Origin: Rhizosphaericola sp047606825
Lineage (GTDB): Bacteria; Bacteroidota; Bacteroidia; Chitinophagales; Chitinophagaceae
DNA length: 17,065 nt
Reading direction: 5' to 3'
NCBI GenBank assembly: GCA_047606825.1
Contig: JASGDY010000103.1
Coordinates: forward strand, 1-17,065
In this document: piece by piece, positions 6,712 through 14,390 of the stretch
Numbering within the stretch: the first letter of the stretch is position 1
Layout: every line of letters starts with the position of its first letter
Notes under the pieces: generated by a model
What the model saw: only the letters and a program-made list of their open reading frames with translations
The model's database searches: none
What the model was told of the DNA's origin: nothing
Made by a program: the position numbers and the translations under genes

Positions 6712-6806
6712 CCTCACCCCCGACCCCTCTCCCAAGTGAGAGGGGAGACACAAAGTGTTAGGTTTCGCTACACCCCTCTCTTTTAGGAGAGGGGTCGGGG
6801 GTGAGG
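6712..6806. repeat. Palindromic dispersed element, copy 2 (95 bp)
   Basis: Perfect 21-bp arms (6712-6732 and 6786-6806) surround a 53-nt centre identical in length to that of copy 1 (3720-3814), with five substitutions. The symmetry does not extend outward as far as in copy 1 (36-bp arms): only a short imperfect continuation (GAG/TCTC) is seen. The copy lies directly against the broken transposase gene on its left and the four-hairpin array on its right. Confidence 0.85.
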
Positions 6807-6814
6807 TCTCCGCT

Positions 6815-6918
6815 CTTCAGGATTTGTAATCCTGAAGCCGTATCGGCGGATTTGCAATCCGCAAATAGCAGTGCATTGCAAATGCACGGATAAGCGTTCG
6901 GGATTGCAAATCCCGAAC
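6815..6918. repeat. Symmetrical array of four hairpins (REPIN-like)
   Basis: Four perfect hairpins follow one another. H1 is 6815-6837 (10-bp stem CTTCAGGATT, loop TGT). H2 is 6846-6862 (7-bp stem GCGGATT, loop TGC). H3 is 6871-6887 (7-bp stem GTGCATT, loop GCA). H4 is 6896-6918 (10-bp stem GTTCGGGATT, loop GCA). The three spacers (6838-6845, 6863-6870, 6888-6895) are each exactly 8 nt. H3 and H4 are reverse-complement versions of H2 and H1, so the whole is one large dyad centred at about 6866.5. Each base difference between H1 and H4, and between H2 and H3, is matched by a compensating change in the other arm, apart from one loop change. No REP-associated transposase gene is present in the window. 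Confidence 0.85.
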
Positions 6919-7280
6919 AGCACAAATGGATTTTTGGTCTAAAATATAAATCAAAATCGTATAATAACGCTTTTGCACAAGTTAATGCTGGAGTTTATAC
7001 GAGGATTATATCGATTTTATTTTGGGATTGGACAATCTCGATGCCCGGAAAATCATATTGGCAGAGAAATAGAGTAGAGACCTTTGCGTTGTGAGACGTG
7101 TTGCGTTACGTTTTAGATTTTATATCGCTCTCAATCTATGTAGTAGTTTTTCCAGTATTGTGTCAATGAGGGTATTTTCGAACGTGGACTTACAGAATGC
7201 TAGCTAATGGTTAAACAAACATATCAGCCCAGCCTACGACCCTCAACTTTGCCTGGATTGATTAAGCCTTTCGGATTAGA

Positions 7281-7307
7281 CCTATAAGGTTCTTAAAACC
7301 TTATAGG
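7281..7307. repeat. Perfect hairpin, 11-bp stem
   Basis: CCTATAAGGTT (7281-7291) pairs with AACCTTATAGG (7297-7307) around CTTAA. There is no T-run after it, so it is not an obvious terminator. It resembles short dispersed palindromes of the REP type; only one copy is present in the window. Confidence 0.6.
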
Positions 7308-7558
7308 CTTCCGTAATAGGTTAAGACTGCATTCCCTATTGGTATACATGCTCGAGTGCACATGCATTTTCATGATTGGTTAAAATATGGTTAACATAGG
7401 TTAAAAAAGAGTAATGGTAGGGTTGAATCGTATAATATTTTTACACCATAGTTAGTTAGAGACCATTATTATATGAGATTAAAGTGAGAAAGTGTGTGTA
7501 AATAAATTGCTTTAAAAGATATTGTGTGAGTATACCATTATTTAGCTGATTCATATCA

Positions 7559-7587
7559 TTTGATATAGAACATATAGTTTTTATTTG
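7559..7587 (+). promoter_or_regulatory. Promoter candidate of the SusC/SusD operon
   Basis: TTTG (7559-7562) and TTTATTTG (7580-7587, one mismatch to TAnnTTTG) are 17 nt apart. Transcription would start near 7593, giving a leader of about 57 nt before the ATG at 7650. The upstream GGTTAA words would lie about 200 nt before this start. Confidence 0.4.
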
Positions 7588-7649
7588 GCTTGAGAATTTG
7601 AGCCAGGAGTTGGACTATTACCATTATTTATTTATTAAACCAGACGACT

Positions 7650-10600
7650 ATGAGGATAAGCTATCTGTGCAGAGGTGTTTTGCTGATTTTTTTGGGGTTG
7701 TTCGGCAGTTCTCTTGTGTTAAGGGGACAGCAGAAAACGACATTGGAAGGTAGCGTAAAGGATGGCAGGGGAAATGCTATTTCCGGAGCTGTCATTCGGG
7801 AACTGGGGACTAAAAAAGTTGCTGTGAGCAATGATTCTGGGCTGTTTTCCATTCAGGTACGACCAGATACCAAAGAACTGCGTGTTTCTTCATTGGGTTT
7901 TTTGTCTAGGCTGGTTCCTATTGACAGTCTAAGCAGTATCATTCTTCAAGATTCATTGTCATCTCTGAACGATGTCGTCGTGATTGGCTACCAGAGTGTA
8001 AGCCGAAAGAAAAATACGGCATCTGTTGCAACGCTTTCGGGCAAGGAAATCGAGAACCTGCCGGCAGCCAGCTTTGACCAGTTGTTGCAGGGGCGTGTCT
8101 CCGGTGTCAACGTACAGAACTATTCCGGAGAACCCGGTGGAAGCCCAACCGTTGCCGTCCGTGGCAATTCTAGAATAGGTACGACCTACGACCAGTTCAA
8201 TGCCGTAAGCTCACCGCTATACGTAGTGGACGGAGTGCCGCAACCTACGGAATCCTATGTTTCCAATACCGTAGGGACGGGCACCAATTATTTAGGAGGT
8301 GTCAATCCCAATGATATTGAAAGTATAGACATTTTAAAAGATGCCGCGGCGGCGGCTATTTATGGCTCCCGTGGTGCCAACGGTGTCATTCTTATCAAAA
8401 CGAAGAAAGGGACTTCCGGTGAACCTAAAATCAATCTGGACGGTTATGTTGGCTTGACGCAACGTCCTGAATTAAGGGATGTTGACCTTGGTACGGCAGA
8501 GCGTAGGGCTAAAATGGCCTTGCTTGCCAATGCCTTGACCTATGCCAATCAGCGTTATTTGCCAATCATGCTGACGGATAGCCTAAATCCGGCATACAAT
8601 GGCAATACCGACTACCAGGCGATGTATTACAGGACAGGGATTGTTACGAACACAGATTTGGGAATGTCGGGAGGTGCCAACAATACTACCTATCGTTTCA
8701 ATGTCAACTATTATGACGAGCAGGGTGTGGTCAAGGCCACGGGTTTTAAAAGATATTCCATGCGTCTCAACTTGATGTCTAAGGCTTTTAAAGGGAAAGT
8801 AACGTTTAATCCGTTGATTGCCTACAGTAGGATGGATCGTGACAGAGGTACTGGCAGCTCTACGAACCCTATCTCGCTGGATGCAGGATACATGCCGTCT
8901 TCCTTGTTTAATCTTAGTGAGGATAAAAAAGCTTATTTGTTGGGTGCTTATGACGCAAACCTGGATAAAAACTCCAACAACCAATTCACCTTTAACTTAA
9001 ACATCGGGGTTAATTTTAATTCATTCTTGAAATTTACTTCGCAGACCGCATATCTGTACAATACTTCCCGCAGGGATTGGAGCCGGACAAGTGAATTGAA
9101 CAACAGCACGGGTAGCTCTTCCAGTTCCTATGCGGACAACGAAACCAATATATCGACGTCCAACTATCTCACGTTTACGAAGAGCCTTGGAAAGCATACT
9201 ATCAACCTTATCGCGGGTCAAGATGTTCTCTATGATACTTGGCAGAGGACAAGTGCGTATGGTTATGGAGGAGTATCGGATGCCATCCAAACTGTGACCG
9301 GGTATAGCCAAGACAAAATTTCCACAAGTTCAGACTATCAATCCTACGGAATCTTGTCCTATTATTCACGTTTAGTGTATGATTTTAACGGGAAATATTT
9401 GATGTCTGCGAGTTTTCGTTCGGATGGGTCGTCTCGTTTCGGTAAGGACAGCAAATGGGGAACATTTCCCTCGGTGTCTGTGGGTTGGTTGATATCGGAG
9501 GAAAAATTCTTTAAAAAATGGGACAACTCCATCACTCTTTTGAAGTTGAGGGCCAGCATCGGTAATTCCGGAAGCCTCCCGACCAGCAATTATCTGCAAT
9601 ACAATTTATATTCAGTAAATGCAGGTGGCTATGAAGGCAACTCTTCCGCAACATCCTACAATGGTGTAACGGCTATAATGCCTAATTTTAGTAGCGGCGT
9701 TGCACAGCCAGAATTGAGCTGGGAACGTTCCACACAGATGAACTTAGGTCTTGATGCAGAAGTGCGTAACGGAAAATATAGCATGTCCGTGGATTTGTGG
9801 AACAAGGACAACGAGGACCAGATGTTTAACATCAACTTACCTGTTACGACGGGCTACTCAACCGCTTTGACCAATGCAATTGGCGTACGCAATACGGGTT
9901 TAGATTTTACGTTTGCAGCCAATCCATTGTCTGAATCGAGTCCATTGAGATGGTTTTCACGCCTCAACGTATCCTATAGCAAGAGTAAAATCATGTATCT
10001 GCCCAATGGTGGACGTGACCTTTTGGTAAGTGCGGCCTATTCACAATGGTATAAGACACATATTCTGTCTGTTGGGGCACCCGTCAATGCATTCTATCTG
10101 TATAAGACTTTAGGTGTATTCTCGTCGAGTTCCGATATTCCGGTCAATCCGCTGACAGGTGACAAACTCTCCGTGGGATCGAGTGCTTTTCAGGCTGGGG
10201 AATTTTGGCTCGCCGACTTAGACGGCAATTACAAGATTGACCCTTTCGTCGATGGTATTAATCCTGACAAGATGCCCATCGGTGACCCTAATCCTAAATT
10301 CACAGGAGGCTGGACCAACAATCTTACCTACAAGAACTGGACATTGGGCGTGTTCTTCACCTATACGTTTGGAAGGGATGTGCTTGACTTGTACAAAGCC
10401 AATTTATTCAATACTTTTTCGGGATGGGGCAGTAGTGCTATCTATGGTCTTGCGCAGTATGCGTTGCCTGCGTTAGGTGCTTATGATATATGGCAGAAGG
10501 AAGGCGACCAGGCAGAATATGCCAAACTTGACCTAGGTACTTATCGGTACTATTACCGTTCCGACCAGACATTCTTCTTGACCAAAGGTGATTATGTGCG

Positions 10601-10820
10601 TTTAAAAAGTCTTAGCCTGTCCTATAACTTCCCAGCTTCCAAGTTGCAGAAAATCGGGATTCAAAAGTTCCGTTTGTTTGGAGTGGTTGACAACTTGCTA
10701 CGTTGGCAGCGATCAAAAGATTTGCCTGACGCCGAAGCTGTGAATGCTTATGGGGAATATGACGGTAATGGTTATCCCATTCCAAAGAAATTCACTTTTG
10801 GTCTGGAAATTAATTTTTAA
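7650..10820 (+). CDS. SusC/RagA-family TonB-dependent outer-membrane transporter
   Basis: This 1056-residue protein forms the outer-membrane channel of a SusCD uptake complex, closed from outside by the SusD lipoprotein and driven by TonB-ExbBD. A signal peptide covers about 1-27. Residues about 30-103 are a carboxypeptidase-D-regulatory-like domain (LEGSVKDGRGNAISGAVI, SNDSGLFSIQV). The VVVIGYQSVSRKKNTASV segment (about 109-126) matches the start of the SusC plug; the plug continues with LPAASFDQLLQGRVSGVNV, AVRGNSRIG, LYVVDGVP and NPNDIESIDILKDAAAAAIY (about 220-239), GSRGANGVILI. The rest is a beta-barrel ending FTFGLEINF with the usual C-terminal aromatic. There is no extra N-terminal STN signalling domain, so direct control of an anti-sigma factor by this protein is unlikely. 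Length is normal for the family. SusD begins 18 nt downstream. The substrate cannot be read from the sequence. Confidence 0.96.
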   Translation: MRISYLCRGVLLIFLGLFGSSLVLRGQQKTTLEGSVKDGRGNAISGAVIRELGTKKVAVSNDSGLFSIQVRPDTKELRVSSLGFLSRLVPIDSLSSIILQDSLSSLNDVVVIGYQSVSRKKNTASVATLSGKEIENLPAASFDQLLQGRVSGVNVQNYSGEPGGSPTVAVRGNSRIGTTYDQFNAVSSPLYVVDGVPQPTESYVSNTVGTGTNYLGGVNPNDIESIDILKDAAAAAIYGSRGANGVILIKTKKGTSGEPKINLDGYVGLTQRPELRDVDLGTAERRAKMALLANALTYANQRYLPIMLTDSLNPAYNGNTDYQAMYYRTGIVTNTDLGMSGGANNTTYRFNVNYYDEQGVVKATGFKRYSMRLNLMSKAFKGKVTFNPLIAYSRMDRDRGTGSSTNPISLDAGYMPSSLFNLSEDKKAYLLGAYDANLDKNSNNQFTFNLNIGVNFNSFLKFTSQTAYLYNTSRRDWSRTSELNNSTGSSSSSYADNETNISTSNYLTFTKSLGKHTINLIAGQDVLYDTWQRTSAYGYGGVSDAIQTVTGYSQDKISTSSDYQSYGILSYYSRLVYDFNGKYLMSASFRSDGSSRFGKDSKWGTFPSVSVGWLISEEKFFKKWDNSITLLKLRASIGNSGSLPTSNYLQYNLYSVNAGGYEGNSSATSYNGVTAIMPNFSSGVAQPELSWERSTQMNLGLDAEVRNGKYSMSVDLWNKDNEDQMFNINLPVTTGYSTALTNAIGVRNTGLDFTFAANPLSESSPLRWFSRLNVSYSKSKIMYLPNGGRDLLVSAAYSQWYKTHILSVGAPVNAFYLYKTLGVFSSSSDIPVNPLTGDKLSVGSSAFQAGEFWLADLDGNYKIDPFVDGINPDKMPIGDPNPKFTGGWTNNLTYKNWTLGVFFTYTFGRDVLDLYKANLFNTFSGWGSSAIYGLAQYALPALGAYDIWQKEGDQAEYAKLDLGTYRYYYRSDQTFFLTKGDYVRLKSLSLSYNFPASKLQKIGIQKFRLFGVVDNLLRWQRSKDLPDAEAVNAYGEYDGNGYPIPKKFTFGLEINF

Positions 10821-10838
10821 TTCATTAAAACTATAATA

Positions 10839-12416
10839 ATGAATACGATAAAAAAACTTAGGTCATTATATTTTTTGGGCGTGGTGTTTATGTTCTCTGC
10901 ATGTCACAAGGTGCTGAACCAGGAACCCAAAAATTCGACATACGACGATGTGTATTGGCAGAGCGCATCAGACTGTAATTCAGCATTGGCCGGTGCCTAT
11001 AGTCTTTTAAGAGCCTCTCTTACCTATAAAAATGACTGTTACTACATGTATGGCGATGCGGTGCCGGCCTCTTATTTTACAATACAGTACACAGGGGATG
11101 CACTTGAATATATCCAAAGTGGAAATTTCAGTTTCAACTATAACGTAACCTCGCTTGGCAACTGGAGTCGTTTTTATAAAACAGTTGCGATGTGTAATAC
11201 GATTATATATAAGGTTCCTTCAATCAGTGATGATCTGCTTGCCGCCGATGTGGATGACCCACAGACATTTAGAAACAAAGTAGTGGGGCAGGCTCTTTTT
11301 ATCCGGGCTTATACCTATTTCATGCTGACAAGGGTTTGGGGCGACGTGCCGATAGAAACCAATTATTATGAAAATCCTATCGATGCACCGCAACTGCCAC
11401 GTTCCGCAAAGACGCTCGTGATGCAACAAATTGAGGATGACTGCCACGAAGCAATAGGCTTGCTTAAGTGGGGATATGACGAGACCTCAGAGCAGGCTGT
11501 AACTGCCAATAAAGGTTCGGCCTATGCGCTACTTGCCCATTTGTACTTATGGCGTGCAACGATGTCTGACGTAAGTACGGATGTCCCTATTGCCGCTGAT
11601 GTGCAGAATGCAGACACGACGATAGATGTCATATTAAACAGCGGGCAGTACTCTTTTGTAGATACGGCATCGTATAAAAAAATGTTTGTCGGAAAGTCGA
11701 CGGAATCTCTTTTTGAATTGAGTATGAGTGAGGACGATAAGGAAGGCTCGTATTCTGGCATTGGTTTATATTTTCTGCCTACGCAGTATTTGGCTACTGC
11801 TGGATCCAACCCTCGTTTCTATGTTGTCAAAAGTTATCTGACCAACCATTTTGGTTTTGGAGGTAACTGGGTTTTCAACTATGATGCTTGGCAGTGGGAA
11901 TGGGTGGCAGACTATGATTCAACGGATGTCCGTTTCCGGGATATTTTTACAAATGTCTCACAAAGCCATCCTGTCTGTCTCAAGTACAGTAATGTAATAT
12001 ATCGTTCAGCAAACAGTACAGACCCTTATCTAAGCAACAATATGATTCTATTCCGCCTTAGCGATATACAGTTGTTAAAGGCCGAAACGTCTATCTATAA
12101 AGGCGATCTTGCCACAGCTATCACGATTATCAATGACATGCGGGACAGGCGGGGTTCCAACTCTGATAATAGGGTAGATGCAAGTTCCTCTGAAAGTGAT
12201 GTGTTGTATGAGTATATTTTGGAGAGAGGTAAGGAAATGTATCTGGAAGGCCATATTTTTTGGGATTTACTCCGTACCAGACAGTATGGTGATTACATAA
12301 CCTGGTTAGGGGAATCTAGGTTTAGGAACGAAGGTTTTTATTGGCCTGTGGATCCGACTTTGTTTAACGACAATATCAATCTTACCCAGACTTCTTACTG
12401 GAAAGGTAAATTATAG
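10839..12416 (+). CDS. SusD/RagB-family nutrient-binding lipoprotein
   Basis: This 525-residue lipoprotein is the surface lid and ligand-binding partner of the upstream SusC. A short signal peptide ends in a lipobox with FSAC, Cys22 being the lipidated residue. The N-terminal SusD-like part (LNQEPKNSTYDDVYWQSASD, then CNSALAGAYSLLR) and the TPR-like helical scaffold (AQAL-type segment GQALFIRAYTYFMLTRVWGD, about 150-169) are typical. The C-terminal RagB/SusD part has FRLSDIQLLKAE, INDMRDRRG and the hallmark ILERGKEMYLEGHIFWDLLR near residues 465-484, ending YWPVDPTLFNDNINLTQTSYW. Length and domain order are normal. It is separated from SusC by 18 nt and from the fasciclin gene by 24 nt, so co-transcription is very likely. 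Substrate class cannot be deduced. Confidence 0.96.
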   Translation: MNTIKKLRSLYFLGVVFMFSACHKVLNQEPKNSTYDDVYWQSASDCNSALAGAYSLLRASLTYKNDCYYMYGDAVPASYFTIQYTGDALEYIQSGNFSFNYNVTSLGNWSRFYKTVAMCNTIIYKVPSISDDLLAADVDDPQTFRNKVVGQALFIRAYTYFMLTRVWGDVPIETNYYENPIDAPQLPRSAKTLVMQQIEDDCHEAIGLLKWGYDETSEQAVTANKGSAYALLAHLYLWRATMSDVSTDVPIAADVQNADTTIDVILNSGQYSFVDTASYKKMFVGKSTESLFELSMSEDDKEGSYSGIGLYFLPTQYLATAGSNPRFYVVKSYLTNHFGFGGNWVFNYDAWQWEWVADYDSTDVRFRDIFTNVSQSHPVCLKYSNVIYRSANSTDPYLSNNMILFRLSDIQLLKAETSIYKGDLATAITIINDMRDRRGSNSDNRVDASSSESDVLYEYILERGKEMYLEGHIFWDLLRTRQYGDYITWLGESRFRNEGFYWPVDPTLFNDNINLTQTSYWKGKL

Positions 12417-12440
12417 TTCCTTCATTTAATTAAAATAAAA

Positions 12441-13148
12441 ATGATACAGATGAATAAATATTTGTTTGGGTTTGTATCGGCAATGGTCATATTGGCCTTG
12501 CTCGTTACAGGTTGCACCAAAGATGGTTATAAAAATGACGGTGGTGTATCACAGGCCGAAGTCAACATGACGACTTACGACTATCTTAAGTCCAACTCCC
12601 AGTTCAGCCAGTTGGTGTATCTAATAGACAAAGCCGGGTTGCAGGACAAGTTTAATGGAAACGTAACGTTGTTTGCTGTCAACAACTACGGGGTCAACGA
12701 TTGGGTCTCCGCCAAAAAAGAGGAAAAGGTTCTCGCCGAGAATGACGAAAACATAACCTTTACTATAGACAGCATTCCTGTAAGTGTCTATAAAGATTCC
12801 TTGTTGATGTACTTGTTCAATGGAAAAATTACGCGAGACAGTATGACGACCTCAGGGAAACTATACAATAGTTTAATGGGGACGATAACCAATGTCCAGT
12901 TCCTTATTAAGCTACGCAGGAGTTATGATTATTCTGGCTATCTGGATTATGTTGACTACGTAACGTTTACAAAAGTAGTTGGCACTCGTGATGACCTTGA
13001 GGATGATGCTACTGTAATCCCCGAAGCACAAAAGGATGTAGCAGTGGATGTCCAGACTTCTGGTATTATAACGACCAATGGCGTAGTGCATGTGTTGAGT
13101 GGTGGCCATCGGCTGTTTTTTAATACTCAACCAATGGCAGATAATTAA
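12441..13148 (+). CDS. Fasciclin (FAS1)-domain lipoprotein
   Basis: This 235-residue lipoprotein has a signal peptide with lipobox LVTGC (Cys25 counting from the ATG at 12441). A second in-frame ATG at 12450 (MNKYLFGF) is an equally good start. The mature part shows one fasciclin-type fold: TTYDYLKSNSQFSQLVYLID (about 44-63), the conserved strand VTLFAVNNYG (about 75-84), and the closing segment TTNGVVHVLSGGHRLFF near 211-227, equivalent to the 'nGvvHvid.vl' end of FAS1 domains. The middle is diverged from canonical FAS1. Fasciclin domains mediate adhesion or ligand contacts at the surface. As the third gene of a SusCD operon, it probably acts as an accessory surface-exposed binding lipoprotein of the uptake complex. 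Confidence 0.82.
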   Translation: MIQMNKYLFGFVSAMVILALLVTGCTKDGYKNDGGVSQAEVNMTTYDYLKSNSQFSQLVYLIDKAGLQDKFNGNVTLFAVNNYGVNDWVSAKKEEKVLAENDENITFTIDSIPVSVYKDSLLMYLFNGKITRDSMTTSGKLYNSLMGTITNVQFLIKLRRSYDYSGYLDYVDYVTFTKVVGTRDDLEDDATVIPEAQKDVAVDVQTSGIITTNGVVHVLSGGHRLFFNTQPMADN

Positions 13149-13173
13149 TTTCCAATTTCTAAAATCTAAGACA

Positions 13174-14157
13174 ATGCGTAAGCACTTCTATTTATTATTG
13201 TTGATGGTTGGATTCACATCTTGTTCCAAGATCGTACCAGGTTTTTTAAGTGATACTTTGGGGTATTCCAGCAAAGAAATAGCATGTAAAAGAGGACTGA
13301 CCTATCAGGCTTCTACAACAATAAATTTTGATGGTTCCACTCCTCCTATCTCCTTTAAATTGTTGAATTTAAGGGATAGTCTAACCGGAGAGGCAGTCCC
13401 AGAAGAATTTAATACGATGTATGAAGTTACTCAATTCAAAACAGGTCAATCTTTTGACATCGATACTGACACCACTATTGAATTGTTGAATGCTAAAAGG
13501 GAAACAGTATCAATGTACCCTTATGCATTCAATGAGATAAGTGGACAGTTTGTTTTTAACAAGGGATCGGCTAATCTCCCTTTAGGCATGTATGTTTTTG
13601 ACATAGAAGCAACCAATGTACATGGAACGAAACTTTATCCTTCTGCTGGTTACATTAACGTAACGGATCCTACGGATGATGACTTGTTCAGCTTAATTTA
13701 TTCTGCTGCAAGTGGTTTCAGTGATGCAACAGGTAGTGCTACAAGTGTAAAAGCTCCTAAAATTACCTGTACAAAGCAAAGCAATGACGGTGCCGTGATT
13801 ATCCTGAAGATTGTTGACAAAAATGGTGTGCCTTTTAATCCTAAAGATGGAGAAATCATTCTAAGGGGCGATCGTCCGTCGTTTAGTAATTATTCCAAGT
13901 TTCATGACGTAGAATACACCGATACTGCGATGGTTTGCAATTATGAAGTCGCACCATTTCCTTTGTCAACTTATGTTGATGCTACGGGTTACGGTTGGGG
14001 TTATTTGCAATATTACCGTATCCCAAGTCGGTATGTATCTATGGATGCAATGCCCTCTACCATTGGTTATTCTGCCAATCCGGTTATTTCTTTTCAATTG
14101 TTCTTGGAAGGGACTTATGTCGTACAGGTACAAATGACAGATGTTGTACATAAGTAG
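13174..14157 (+). CDS. DUF5007-like lipoprotein
   Basis: This 327-residue protein starts at 13174, 25 nt after the fasciclin gene. A longer frame from 13099 overlaps that gene and lacks a signal peptide at its start. MRKHFYLLLLMVGFTSC is a signal peptide with lipobox and Cys17. The mature sequence resembles, from memory, the DUF5007 family: PPISFKLLNLRDSLTGEAVP, a repeated E-x-L-NAKRETVSMYP segment, FNEISGQFVFNKGSANLPLG, and MYVFDIEATNVHGTKLY, corresponding to the family's 'TFKIVNIR...', 'aKRE...', 'HSGQF..w' and 'YtFDVEVSNsgG' pattern. It appears beta-rich with two domains, about 20-165 and 175-327. Such genes occur last in SusC-SusD-fasciclin operons; the role is unknown, presumably surface ligand binding or complex assembly. 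Confidence 0.72.
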   Translation: MRKHFYLLLLMVGFTSCSKIVPGFLSDTLGYSSKEIACKRGLTYQASTTINFDGSTPPISFKLLNLRDSLTGEAVPEEFNTMYEVTQFKTGQSFDIDTDTTIELLNAKRETVSMYPYAFNEISGQFVFNKGSANLPLGMYVFDIEATNVHGTKLYPSAGYINVTDPTDDDLFSLIYSAASGFSDATGSATSVKAPKITCTKQSNDGAVIILKIVDKNGVPFNPKDGEIILRGDRPSFSNYSKFHDVEYTDTAMVCNYEVAPFPLSTYVDATGYGWGYLQYYRIPSRYVSMDAMPSTIGYSANPVISFQLFLEGTYVVQVQMTDVVHK

Positions 14158-14248
14158 TGTTAAGTAAAAAGTAAAAAACGCTCAATGCTTAAAGCGTAAT
14201 GCTACGGTTGAGTTGAGTTGCGTTATGACAGCTCAATAATGTTGCCCC

Positions 14249-14286
14249 GTTGCCGCCATTCCCGCCTAGGCGGGAATGGCGGCAAC
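14249..14286. repeat. Perfect 38-bp palindrome after the SusC/SusD operon
   Basis: Arms 14249-14267 and 14268-14286 are perfect complements with no loop, centred on CCTAGG. AATGTTGCC at 14238-14246 can also pair with GGCAACATT at 14281-14289, so a longer alternative stem is possible. It lies 92 nt after the last operon gene and about 100 nt before priA. It may terminate the operon, although no T-run follows directly, or be a dispersed palindromic repeat. Confidence 0.75.
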
Positions 14287-14351
14287 ATTACATTCTTTCA
14301 TTGCACGTTTTTTACCTTCCGTGAGTAGGTTGGAATTCAGTGTAGCCCTAT

Positions 14352-14385
14352 TTGTTGTAAATAAAACGTATACATCCTATCTTCG
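14352..14385 (+). promoter_or_regulatory. Promoter of priA
   Basis: TTTGTTG (14351-14357) supplies a TTG -33 core, and TATCTTCG (14378-14385) is a -7 box identical to that of the RRM gene. With the second TTG (14355-14357) the spacing is 20 nt. Transcription would begin near 14390, practically on the ATG at 14391. Confidence 0.55.
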
Positions 14386-14390
14386 TTTCC

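Larger units (their letters stand above)
6919..7649. other. Long upstream region of the SusC/SusD operon
   Basis: About 730 nt, AT-rich, with no convincing gene on either strand. It holds a perfect hairpin at 7281-7307, five GGTTAA words (7209, 7319, 7378, 7389, 7399), and a promoter candidate at 7559-7587. The rest shows nothing recognisable. Its length suggests either regulatory input to the operon or relics of mobile elements. Confidence 0.5.

Noticed and set aside
6815..6918. CRISPR array interpretation of the regularly spaced hairpins
   Set aside because: The repeated units are hairpins of two lengths in opposite orientations with 8-nt spacers; CRISPR spacers are far longer and repeats are identical and co-oriented.
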